From Mnemiopsis leidyi (Eukaryota; Ctenophora; Tentaculata; Lobata; Bolinopsidae): 45,708 nt of DNA. Made by a program: the position numbers and the translations under genes. Of this stretch, positions 23,733 through 35,700 are shown in pieces. The notes below the pieces were generated by a model. The model did not search any database and was not told where the DNA came from. It saw only the letters and a list, made by a program, of their open reading frames with translations. The stretch's first letter is position 1, and each line of letters starts with the position of its first letter. The stretch lies in NCBI GenBank assembly GCA_000226015.1, contig JH154132.1, positions 45,918-91,625 of the forward strand, written 5' to 3'.

Positions 23733-26700
23733 CTAAGTTTACTGAGCGGTGTAATCCTACTCCACATACCTGGCATGACGCCGCCACACGGAATACGGCT
23801 AAGATAAGGGTTAGAAGAAGAAGAAGTAGGGCCTGCAGTACAATTTGCACCAATCCCATTCTTCATGGCACATTTATAACATCCCAAGTTTTGTGTTTAG
23901 TTTTGGGTAGTTTTAACGTTTTCCCGGTTGTTTTTAATAGACTTGTTTTGAAGTGCTCCGTTGATGCTGATTACACTTGAGTTGTTAGCTTGACGCTGCT
24001 GTGTCGGTGATCTGCTCCAGCTCAGTAGCAGCCGTGTTAACTTACCAACAAGAGAAGACACAACAATTCATAAACTAAGAAGACAGAACAACCTAACAAC
24101 TCTTCTTTAAACTTCCTGACCAGTATTTCCCCTGCTCGGTGTTTAACTACCGGACATTATCTGGTGATGAGTGAAGATGATGATGGTTAATAGGTTTACC
24201 GGACCTATCAAGAAGTATCTGGAGGCAAGGTTCGACTTCCAAGTACTTAGATATAGGTCCTACCTCCCAAAATTAAGAAGGTATATTCCGCTTACTTAAG
24301 AGCTCGGCAATTAGCTGGTCTTCTTTGCACGAGAATGAGTCTTCTAGAAACATGTTTTTCTTCGCAGCAGGTTTTCTTATCGAAAGCTTCTCTTAGCGAC
24401 AGGTTTTCTTGACAATAAGTTTCATAAGCAATAAGCTGTAAGAAATTGAAGGCACTTTTTCAAAAACCGCTTGAGGCTGAATCCTGCCTAGTCAATTTAC
24501 TTGTGCCTAGTCATGTAACTTGTGCTTATTTCTGCTGTAGCAAGACCATACTCGATATCTTCTTTAGATTAGATGCTATCAACAGTAAAATTCCTTGCAA
24601 CGTTTCAAAAAATATTTCTAATCTCGATATTTGTATGTTAAACCAATAAAAAACTTATTTGGCTCTAATCATCTAATCATCAGCATTATAAACCTAAGAT
24701 ATCAAACTTATCTAATCTTTATTAATGATGCAAGACTAGAAAATTAATCATTGGACAAGGTGACAAATCTTTTCTACTCTGTGATAGCGTTCTCAATATC
24801 AACTGGTCGTTTCTGACTTGTCATCTTTCAATCACTGTTGTTAACTTTAATTAACTTTAATTGTCAACTTTCTCCAGGTACTTAGCGAGAGGTCTCAACA
24901 CCCATGACAAGCGGGAAATATTCGATCTCTGTCAGGAACTGGAGGATCTCATTGATGAGTACAACAGGGTGGGTTAACTTCAATCTTCTTATCGAGGGAT
25001 ACAACCGGATAAATTTACGTTAAAACCACATCTCTTTTTATTGATTCCATGGGTGCGTCTAAAATTTTCTGGTAGTATTGACCTACTCATATTCAAGTTT
25101 TACCGATTTTCAGTCAATACAACTTACCACAATTAGCAGATTTAAACTAAACATCGTACAAAAACCCCAGAATCATTCTAATTGTTCAGGCCCCGGAGGG
25201 AAGAAAGAGAGCACTGCGGTCCCAGATCGCAGACAAGATGAACGCAGTTAAACAAGCAGCCCGTAAAGCTAACAGCTCAATGGCTCCAGGGTGTGTACAC
25301 TTTCATGTATTGTGTCAGGGACGTTAGTGTTTCTGGAACTTTCTCTTAACTTCACATTTTCAGGATACAGTAATTACAACTAGATATATTTGGAATACAG
25401 TATAGATTATTTCTGATAGTGCAGTGTGTTGTAATGAGTACAAGTGTTACAAGTGTTACACTGTCAGTATGAAACATTTCCTCTGAGAAGTAAGTGAAGA
25501 AGTTCCAAGATTTCGTGAGGAGCGTGACGAACGTGCAGTAGAACGACCGTGTCATGCCTGTCATGGTCCTTGTGTAAGACGGTGTGATGGTCGGTGTGAG
25601 ACGGTGTGATGGTCAGTGTGATGGTGTGATGGTCGGTGTGAGACGGTGTAATGGTCAGTGTGTGAAGATGTAATGGTCAGTGTGCGAAGATGTGATGGTC
25701 AGTGTAATATGAGTGTGGTGAATAACTCTTATCTTTACAAACATGGGATGTTGAATACTTGTTGACTTTTAGGGGCCCCAAGAAACCCAAACGAGGAATT
25801 AAACGGCAGCTCTCCCGGCAGCGATCCTGGCAGCGATCTCTATCTATGTAAACCAGCAGTCACATAACCGTGATTTTAGCAAAACAGATTATTCGCCTGA
25901 CATTTCCAGATAATGATGATATCTACCAAACAAGAAGCAGGAAATACTGTAATTAGCTAATTAGATTTTAAGAAGATCAATTAATTTTGATCAATATCCT
26001 TGCACATCGCAGTATCCCAAAACTTCTAATTACAGCCAAACCGTAGATTTTATATGAGTTACGAGTACAGAAGCATACCGTAAGTTAACTGTGTTGTAAA
26101 CAATCAACACGGCGTTAAAAAGAAAAATATTTTGATTATTTGGTCTAAACATTATAATTTCATAACAATTTGTGACAGTAATCTTATGTTTTGACGGAGC
26201 AAAGGATCAAATTTGTTTAATAATGACCGTTTGGTCCAATTATAGTTGCGTTTTCTAATCATAGTCACATTTGGGTGCAGTTTCAATAGGATTTCATTGA
26301 ATATGATTGCTTCATAAAAAGCACCAACAAGCAGAATTTGATCGATAAGTTCTAGAAAGCTATATCATCTTTATACCTACAATCTACAATTTACTACAAT
26401 TTACTTATAAATAACGAAATTAAGCACGTTCCATTGAGTTTTACTAAACTATTTACATAAGTTATTTTAATTTCAGCACCGAAACAGCGGGTGGAATGCC
26501 GGAATGTAGCGACATTATCGATAACTGGCTCGACAGAGACGAACCAATCAGGAGCAAGGCAGGTATGTCACGTGCAATCGTCAGTGTGACACGTGCAATC
26601 ATTAGTATATCACGTGCAATCTTTACTATATCACGTGCAATATTCAACCCCGCGAATTTCGCGGTTGTCGAATGTCGGGGCTTGCTCTATATTTGACCCT

Positions 26701-29700
26701 GCAAGAAAAAGCCACGAGCAATCATCAGCACGGAGCACTTTAATCGTTTTTAGTGTACCAGTTAGGTTTATAGCGTGCTAGTCTGATCAAATAGAGTGCT
26801 TTAGCTTTCAACGGTTAAATATTTCTTTGTCCTCTGAGGCTCTTCTAGAATTGCAAGTTTTAAGTTTTGACGTGTTCCTTTCGCAAAATTTAAGAAAGGG
26901 GTTTGTGATCTCTAGTTTTTCAAACATAACACTCATAAAACAAATCTGCTTCTTTGCATTTTCTTTCGTCTTTATTGTGCACAACAATTCATTTTAACCC
27001 CTGGACTTACCCCATAAATTCGTATATTAACTTACAATCAACTAACTATTCCTGTAGTTTATTTTAAAACTCAAATATGTGGCCACATTATTTCCGGAAA
27101 AATGATTTTTTCTCAACCTGCTCGAACATGCCAAGTAGAGTGTGACTTACGATTGGGCGTGAAAAAACCGATTGTCCCACATGGTATCTTTTCCAGCTAG
27201 GCGGCAGCTAACAAACCTAATTTTACAAGCCGAACATGCAATGCCTTCCGCCTAAAAGCCGTACCATCAATTATAATCGTGTGTTTATGATACCTCGTTA
27301 ATGATCCTCATTAATGAACTACACATATGCCGGATTACCTGACGACTTTTGCGAAATCAATAGCTCGTAATAAGTTGATATTAGTTATTACCAAAGATTA
27401 ATTCAGTCATCAATACTGTATTGATTTACTGTTTGACCGTCTTATACCGTTGGTTACACATTGATTTTTGATATTAATTGTCCCTTACTTTTTTGATAAA
27501 AGGTCATGATTAGAAGGTCTACATCTGAAAGAAATGATTTGAAATTTGATCAACATTTTAAGAAACATGAGATAACAGGATGTGTATAAAATTTTGAGAG
27601 TTAGAATATCACCATTTATCTGGCCGCACAAGTACGACCCCTCTGCGCGCCATAGCTTATCAATTTTAGTAATTAATTTCCGGCAACGGCAGCCGAGTAC
27701 ACAGTAAAAACATTTCATGCGTGGACCAGTCACCTGGACCGTCTTATCAGTATAATCGAAACATGTGGATAGCCCTCTGATGATACTGTTTTTGATTTTT
27801 TCTACCTACTTACGGTTGACTGCCCGAGAATTTGCCGATGCTTGCCACAAGAATGACCATGACTTCCATTAGTCAAACGATTTCAAGGGCTGAGTCCATG
27901 GGTTAAAATAATTTTTTATCCAGTGAAAGGACAAAAGAGAATGCGCTTCTCAGTTCTTTTAATGTTGTTTCTTGTTCTTTTTTGTAATTCAATAATTATA
28001 ACTAATTAAGTAACTATGTTGCTAATTTTGTAATCTAAACATAATTATTAATTACTCCTGTAGGTGAACGGGCAGTGGAGGATGTTATTGACATGGCAGC
28101 TGCTCTCGCTAAGAACATTGGAGGAGAGGTCAGTCTATTGTACTGACTACAACTTTAGATCTAACAACGTTCCTGTGTGTTATTGTTCATATGACGTGTG
28201 ATCTTGTAATTGAAATATATTTTAATTTCCAACGATTTACGTTTAAAGCCCTAATCAATGCTGCAAATTCGACAACAGTTACTTTTTAAACGCCTTCGAT
28301 TGTGACTAATGTCATGCGTGCAGAGTTGTGTTTGTGTTTAAAATGTACAAGCTTTTGATATTGCTGCGATGATAAAACAATTGTTTTTAAAGTTTACATC
28401 CATAAAATCATCCTTATGCTTCGACCATGGAAGAAATTGAACTTGACTACTTCATACTTCGAAAGACCTCCAAAAAGCAACATTTGTGCTTGTTCAAAAT
28501 AAACTACTGGCAGATTGTTTTACATGTTAAAATAGTCCACATACTTAACAACTCATCTTCTGCATGTCACTTCTTGTTATCATTTAAGCAGCGTAGATTT
28601 CAGAATTTGACCCCGCATTGTAGTTAACTTCAAAGTTCAAAGCAAAACGAGGAAAACTTTTGTCGTAGGTCTATGGCTCTTCAAGTGGTCTCGTAATTCA
28701 ATATTTTCGCGAAATACCGTTTCATCTTGAAGATCTTAAGATGCTTAAGCCCGACCTAAGTACTTGTAACGGTATAACTATCTAACTAGCTGGTATTTCA
28801 ATTCTCAGTGGTTCTATAATCAAACTCCATCTGTATCTCTACCTTGTTATCACTCACAATATACCTTTTGTTTTGGTTGGAGAAAACAGCTGACATGATA
28901 ATCACAATTCACAATACCAATAATGTCTTGTTCTACTTTCTCATTATCTTACACAAGGAGCTTCAGTTCTAATCATACCTTTCCTATAACCTTTACATAC
29001 ATATGGTAGTCACGTGATATTTACTAGGCTACAAATAACAATTGAATAGTATTGTAGTCTTATAGTGCACTTAACACAAGGGGGGGGGGGGTGTAATGAA
29101 CCGTTACATCTCCCCTGCGTTGTTATGTAGATGTCTGTATTGTCTTATTGTGTAATGTCACACACACAGTCACACCTGATACACACACGTAGGTAATGCC
29201 ATGTAATGATGAGATCAACGTGATTACATGAGCCGCTAATTTTAACTTCGTTAATGAAATAAACTTGACCTTATAAGGTAAAGGTGAGAGTAATGCCTTA
29301 TTTGGTAACAAAGATGATATCGTTGTAAGGAAACCATCGGTACTTCTTATACTTCCTACAGCCACTTGCACAAAACTTTGACGTTCAGACTTCAGGAAAA
29401 ATCAAGTTAAACAAAATCTTCTATTCTCCGCATCATGATAGCGTTACATTTAAACAGTAATATCGGTATACAATATTTTTTATGAACACTTACTCTGTGT
29501 ATTAATGTATATTTAACATACTCCTACATTTCAGGTGGGAGACAGTATTGACGCACAAAAAACCAAGGTTGCTAAACTTCTGAGAAAGTTGCAAGACGTT
29601 ATCGATGATCCTAAGGTAAGAATAAACGATAAAGGTAAGAATAAAGGATTAAGTTAATTTGTTAATTATGATATGTCATATGGTATAAAACGTATATCTA

Positions 29701-32700
29701 CATTCTGCTTTTACCTATTTTATTCTGGTTCACAACTCAATTTGTTGATGTTCTTGCATCAAAAGTTTTCGGTGAGTACTTGACTTTGCAATACGCTGAG
29801 GAAGAAGTGAAACTACTCATAACATTAGATTGGTAAATGGGTATGTCTGGTTGTGTGACATGAGTTTTACATATGAAATTGGAAACACTTTTAAGTTAGT
29901 TTGGTCTGCCTTTATGTGCATAATAAAGTGCACGCTTCTATTATGTAGTATATCATACAGATCTTTAATATGGTAATATGTTGAACACGAAATAATGTAA
30001 TGTTTATGCGACGAAAAAGTAGCATTCAACTATACAAATTATTCGGCTTCCCTTTTATTATAGAATCCACTACAATCACGAGCAGAAGCAGCATCCTCTC
30101 CACACAAACGTGTGTATTTCTTACTTTAACATCACCGTCAGGATGTCAACTCAAGGTCAGGTGATTCTAAGTCACATGACCACACTCAATTAGCTGCATC
30201 CTCTCTAATAAATCGTCACGTGTCTATGTGAATTGTGAAGTCGTGTGGAATCCGGGATTTCTATCGGATGTTTCTTCTCAAACCTAAAGAAATGGGAGGA
30301 ATAACAAATCTTCAGTGAATTACAAAGCCGGCAAATACATCCTCGTATATAACAGAATTGTACTGCAGTTACCCCTCTCTCCGAGCAATTACGTTCTTAC
30401 ATGTCAGACATTCTTTGACGTTTACATCCAGGGAAGCCTCTGCCTCGATGCTAAAATTTATCGAGCTCTGACCTATAGCTTACTGCCTATAGTTGTACTC
30501 TTAACACAATCTACTAGAGCTTGTCAAATAGGAACTAAGGAACATATTGGTAAAACCTCCTGCATCGCCGGCGATAATGTGATGAAAACCACTAGAGATT
30601 AGTCGTAACAATTAATACTGTTCACTGAGTATGAACAAGAGGTTTCACCCACTAAATCCCTTATCGCTAATTATAACGTGTACTGGTGTTATAATCACTA
30701 GGAGTTGGGATGTAGTGCATCCTTGTACATAACAAGGTGTAGTGTATTAGTGGGCAGCAGGTGGAAATACAGGGTATGTCATTGTAACTAGTGAACTGGA
30801 AATATACTGCACACTACTGACTTTCTCTGTGTTTCAGTGTTTAGATCACTAAGTTACAGGGACACTTGGTTGACAGGACGGAGTTATGTCATGGTGATAT
30901 ATTGACTCACACCTAGAAAACTTGACAACATTACCTGGCACCAGAATTATCTGTAACTGTTAAATCACTTCCTTTATACGCTACAATTTGACATACTGTT
31001 TGGTTGGAGATTGATTTCTTGGACGTCAATTAGGCTGTCAGTAATCGTTATGATATCAAGGTATATGTCATAGTTAATCTTTGTTGGGCTGGATAACCGG
31101 TGTGCTTACACATTTACATACAAGACAGCCTTGTTTCCTTCGTTTATTTTGGCTTTCTTTTCTGTTGACTACAGTTCACACACGTGTGTTTGCTACTCGT
31201 ATATTTTTGTTTGATTGTTTCTCTAGTTTCTCTTAGTTTCTCCTGGTTTCTCCAAGTTTCTCCTAGTTTCCTCATTTCAAGCTCCTGCTATCAAACTCCC
31301 AGTGTCTCACCATGAAATATTGACATGTCAGTGATAGAGAAGATATTATCCTACCATGCTGAACTAGTCCGAAAACACACTTTATCCAGCACCAAGACGG
31401 TAGACAAAGATCTACACATCCTGTCCTGTCTGGACAATGACATTCCTGACATTGTTGAAACACAGAATCTGGCTGAGTTTGAATTTGAAGTCTTGGACGA
31501 TCCTGACGGTTCAGATGAAGAAATCCTGGAGTTGACCACGCCAGTTTTGAAGAAGAAAAAGAATGCTAAGATGTTTGCGTATTCCAAGCAGAGCACCAAA
31601 GTTGTTGACCTGTCCCTCAAGTCAGATGTCGGAAGTGTTGAAAAATTAACTCCTTCCTCTCCCTTTTCTGAACTGCATTCCATTATGAAACAGAATCTTT
31701 TAAATGAAAATATCTCACCTTTGGAGGTCCCCAGCCCAGTGTTATCGTCCAGATCTGATTTAAACTCAGAAAACCATTCAGCACTGAAAATGTTCAGAAA
31801 ACCGTTCCTTAAACCAAGGATTATTTCTTTGAAACAGCGTTTAGGACTTGATGAACACGACGAAAAGTTGAAGAAACTACTTGCTGTAAAAAATATCAAG
31901 AAAACAAAGAAGAGTAAAATATCAACAAGAAGTTTGTATTGCAAGAATGTTAGAATGGGTTGGTTTGAGCCGGTTTTAGATGATATTATAGAAATGGACG
32001 AGCCATATTGTACTATTGATTGTAACTTTAATGTTTGTACTGATATATCAGTCGAGAAATCTATTTCGTCAGAAGAGTGTTTTGTTGGCGAGGTAGCTGA
32101 AATGACCAGTAATAATAATGAATGTGATGATCGACACTTGAACGAAGTATTAGAAAATGATATGGATCAAAATGTATCTGATTCAAGCCTTTGTAAACAA
32201 TTGGACTCCCAAGAAAACGAAGTAAAGTTGGGGTACAAAGAAGCTGCTGTGACGACAAAACAATCATCAGGAGTTTTTCGTATCACCGAAATATCATCAG
32301 ACATTATCGACCTAAACGAACTTCGCAAGCCACAAACCGTAGATCACGACTTACTGGATCCAGTTATCCTAGTTAACAACCGACAATCTCTAAGACGTGC
32401 TAGAGATCATTTGAAACTGAGGATAGCCAAGGAAGTCCCACGTAGACCAAACAAGCGCAAGTTAAAGTTACGCAAAAGAGTTAAATCTGGTGTTGATCAG
32501 GTCGCCGGAGTTTTTAGTAAGCAGAAAGATGAATCAAATGTGAAGAGCAGGAATCAGAGATCCTTGTTTAGTGTTGAGATGATAAGTAAAGCTACGATAC
32601 ATACCAAGAATACTTTATCTTCGTTAGTGGGGTATTCAGCTGAGGAGAAGTTAATTTAATAATAATTTTTATAATTGATATTGTGAAGTTTTTAGATTTA

Positions 32701-35700
32701 TTGTATTTTAGCGCAATTTTCTGTGGTTTCTTTTTATCTGTGCCTCTTTCTGACTGTCCCAAAATCTTTCTAAAAGCTCCTCAAAAAATCCCAAGTTTCG
32801 CCATGAAAAATTTGCAGAATAAAACCCACTCTAATCTTAAACTTGTATTCCCATTCAGTGCTTACTGCTTTATCATATCATACTCTAATGTCGTGTTTTC
32901 AGTCAACTCCAGAACAAAAGAGAGCCGCACAAGCCGAACTCAAGGAAGCCATTGCCGAGCTAAAGAAATCCTGTAATGACCACTTGGCTGCTAAAGTTGT
33001 AGGCACTTTTGTTGATATTACAGGTCCTATCATGGAACTACAGGCTGCTGCTCTTGCTCCTCTAGGTAATTGGAAACTGTTCGTGAATCTCAAATATGTG
33101 GAATGTCTTAGTGTACAGCAAGAACATCAAAGTTCAGAGACCACTACAGGGTCCATATATCGAATTCCTCAGTGTAAGCCAATTTAGTAGACCGGTCACA
33201 GATTGAAATAGTGCTTTGCGTAGCGCGCGGTGGCGTTTTGTTGCTAAAACGTTTCTGCAAAAGTTATCCACTATGCCGGGCAGCGCGCGCGCACGTGAGT
33301 ATTAAATCGATTTTGAGTATATTGTGGTACGGTTTTGATCAAATCAAAGGGCGGTGAAATAAGAAATTAGGAAAGGAACATTAACATTTTACTTACTTTG
33401 GATGATTATTTCAGCCCCTGCAGAAAAGTCTGAGAAGTTCAACACCAAAGCTGCCGACTTTTCCTTGCACGCAGAACAGTTGTGCCGTGTAGCAGAGGTA
33501 CCGAGTACTGACTACTTTCAACTCATGAGTCATTCTGGTTATGTTATTGCTTTCGACCAGCTTTATTTCTGAGCTGTTTCGTATAAGGTCTTATAACCCT
33601 TATGTAGCTGATATGAATTATTGCTCAAGTAAGTCGTTTAAAAGTAGTATTTCCCACCCATGTTTACGTGGTCTAATGTCTTGAAACTCCTACTTAACCA
33701 GGTTGCAACTGACGTGGGTTGTGATGAAGACCCAAAACGACACGAAAATTTGAAGCTGAGTATTGAGTCTCTCAGAGATGCCACTCCTATGGTAGTGTAC
33801 TCTGCTAAGACTCTGTCACTCAACCCAGATTCGGAGGTAAATATCTGCTAGACTCTACATAGTACCCTTCGTGTTTATAGAGTTTGCAAACAGTAATCTG
33901 ATATCCTAGAGTCGTAGGAATTACTCGTGAAAACTGTTATTTTGAATAACAAACTGTTAAATAACCAACTGTTATTTTTGAATAACAACTTTAATAACAT
34001 TTCACCTTCTCAGAGTGCAAAGGAGAACTTTGACCTCGTCAAGCAACAATGGGTAACAGAAGCTGTGCGACTCAGAACAGATGTGGACAAGTGTGTCAAG
34101 CCTACTGATTTTATGGTGGAATCTGAGAAGAAAGTGAAGGAAGAGGGGGAGGCTGCTATGGCTCTCATGAAGACCAGTCCTGTGAGTATGGATTTTCATG
34201 GATGTCGCTAAATTTGTAGTATACGTGATGGTTTATGCAGTTTATGCGTGACAGTTTATGCATCACAAACAATCAAAACTTGAAACTGTTGGAGTTGTCA
34301 ACCCCTTTCTTTCCCAGAAAGAAGCAGTTGTGAAAGTAGCAATGGTACAGAAGATAACAAACAGAGTTCTCGAAGTAACCGATGCTGAGTTGGATAATGT
34401 CGGAGACTGTGAATACAGAGTCAAACTTGTCGGCCACAGAGCTAACCTAGAGCAAGGTTTCTTTTAATCTTTATTTTAATTTAGGACATTTCGTCGTATT
34501 GGTACTAACTATAAGATTTCGACAATAGTACAAGTCTTGATCTATATCTCACTTAACTTATTCCCCCAGCTATAAAGGTTGCCGGTCAAGCAACGAACGA
34601 TCACATCAGAGGACAAGCGAAAGACCCTGAGGGTTTCAACAAGTCAATCACAGAGGTTTTTTATTGAATTTTACAAACTTTAGATTTTTCGTACAGGATT
34701 TACGATTTTCAACACAGAAAATCTCCTGCCACGAAGTACGCATCAACTGTATGAGAGAAGGTGCTATCAGTAAATAGTTAAGATATTTAAAGAGCACCCC
34801 AACTCAGGTACACATGAACATAAACCGAATAAAGGACGAGATGGTCTGTTTCTACCTGCCACTACCTCCACTTCCCGACGAGCTTCCTCCCCCTATTCCT
34901 GAGGAAGATGAGGAAGAGAAACCTCCCAGGTACTTTCTCTTTCACTTTCACCTTTGCTATTGCTATACCTGGATACATTCATGCTCTTAGCTGACGCTTT
35001 TTGTGATTTAGTGATCCATCGCAATCAAAACTACATGAAATATATGGGCATCAAAATATGGGTTGATGTTTTGTTTCCAAAATACGATCCATGGGTTTTT
35101 CAAAACGATGATTCTCAAATTTGATTTCAAAACTCAGCACAACTAGACCAAATAGAAAGATTTGATTGAATATAAAGTTATGCTACATTTAAATGTAATC
35201 CAGAGTTGATCCTGAGCCAAAACCGGCTGTAGCCGTAAAACCGGCCTCAGCCGCTCAACCAGCCACTGCTGCCAAATCGGCTGCGGCGGTCAAGTAAGTA
35301 ATAGTCTTCTCCTTTAGCAGAACCTTCTTTCGAACTGATGATTACCTCGAAACGTCAAAAGATTTTATTCTTCAATGATTTTCTGCTGCAGATATTTCTT
35401 TACATATTGGCCAATGGTTTGTTGAAAAAATTCAATCCGTTGAGTTGCTGAATGGTGATCCTCAAAATATTTATGCTTTGAAGCTCATCAGTCAGCACAA
35501 TTAGCCCAAACACGTACTATAAGAATATTAGACAATTAATTAAGCCATAGATTCATATGTCATACATTTTCTGTAATCCAGAATTGATCCTGAGCCTAAA
35601 CCAGTTGTTGCCATAAAACCGGCCCCAGCCATTATACCGGCCAGTTCCGCTCAATCTGCACAGACTGTGGTACCGGTCAAGTAAGTATCCGTCTTCCTCT

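Noticed and set aside
23636..23887. Glu-Arg repeat protein
   Set aside because: It is the translation of the CT microsatellite and includes undetermined bases.
30315..30602. 95-codon frame in vinculin intron 23
   Set aside because: No recognisable motif, composition like surrounding intron, no splice or start context in favour.
31351..31944. 197-codon frame on the minus strand
   Set aside because: Antisense shadow of the 444-codon gene.
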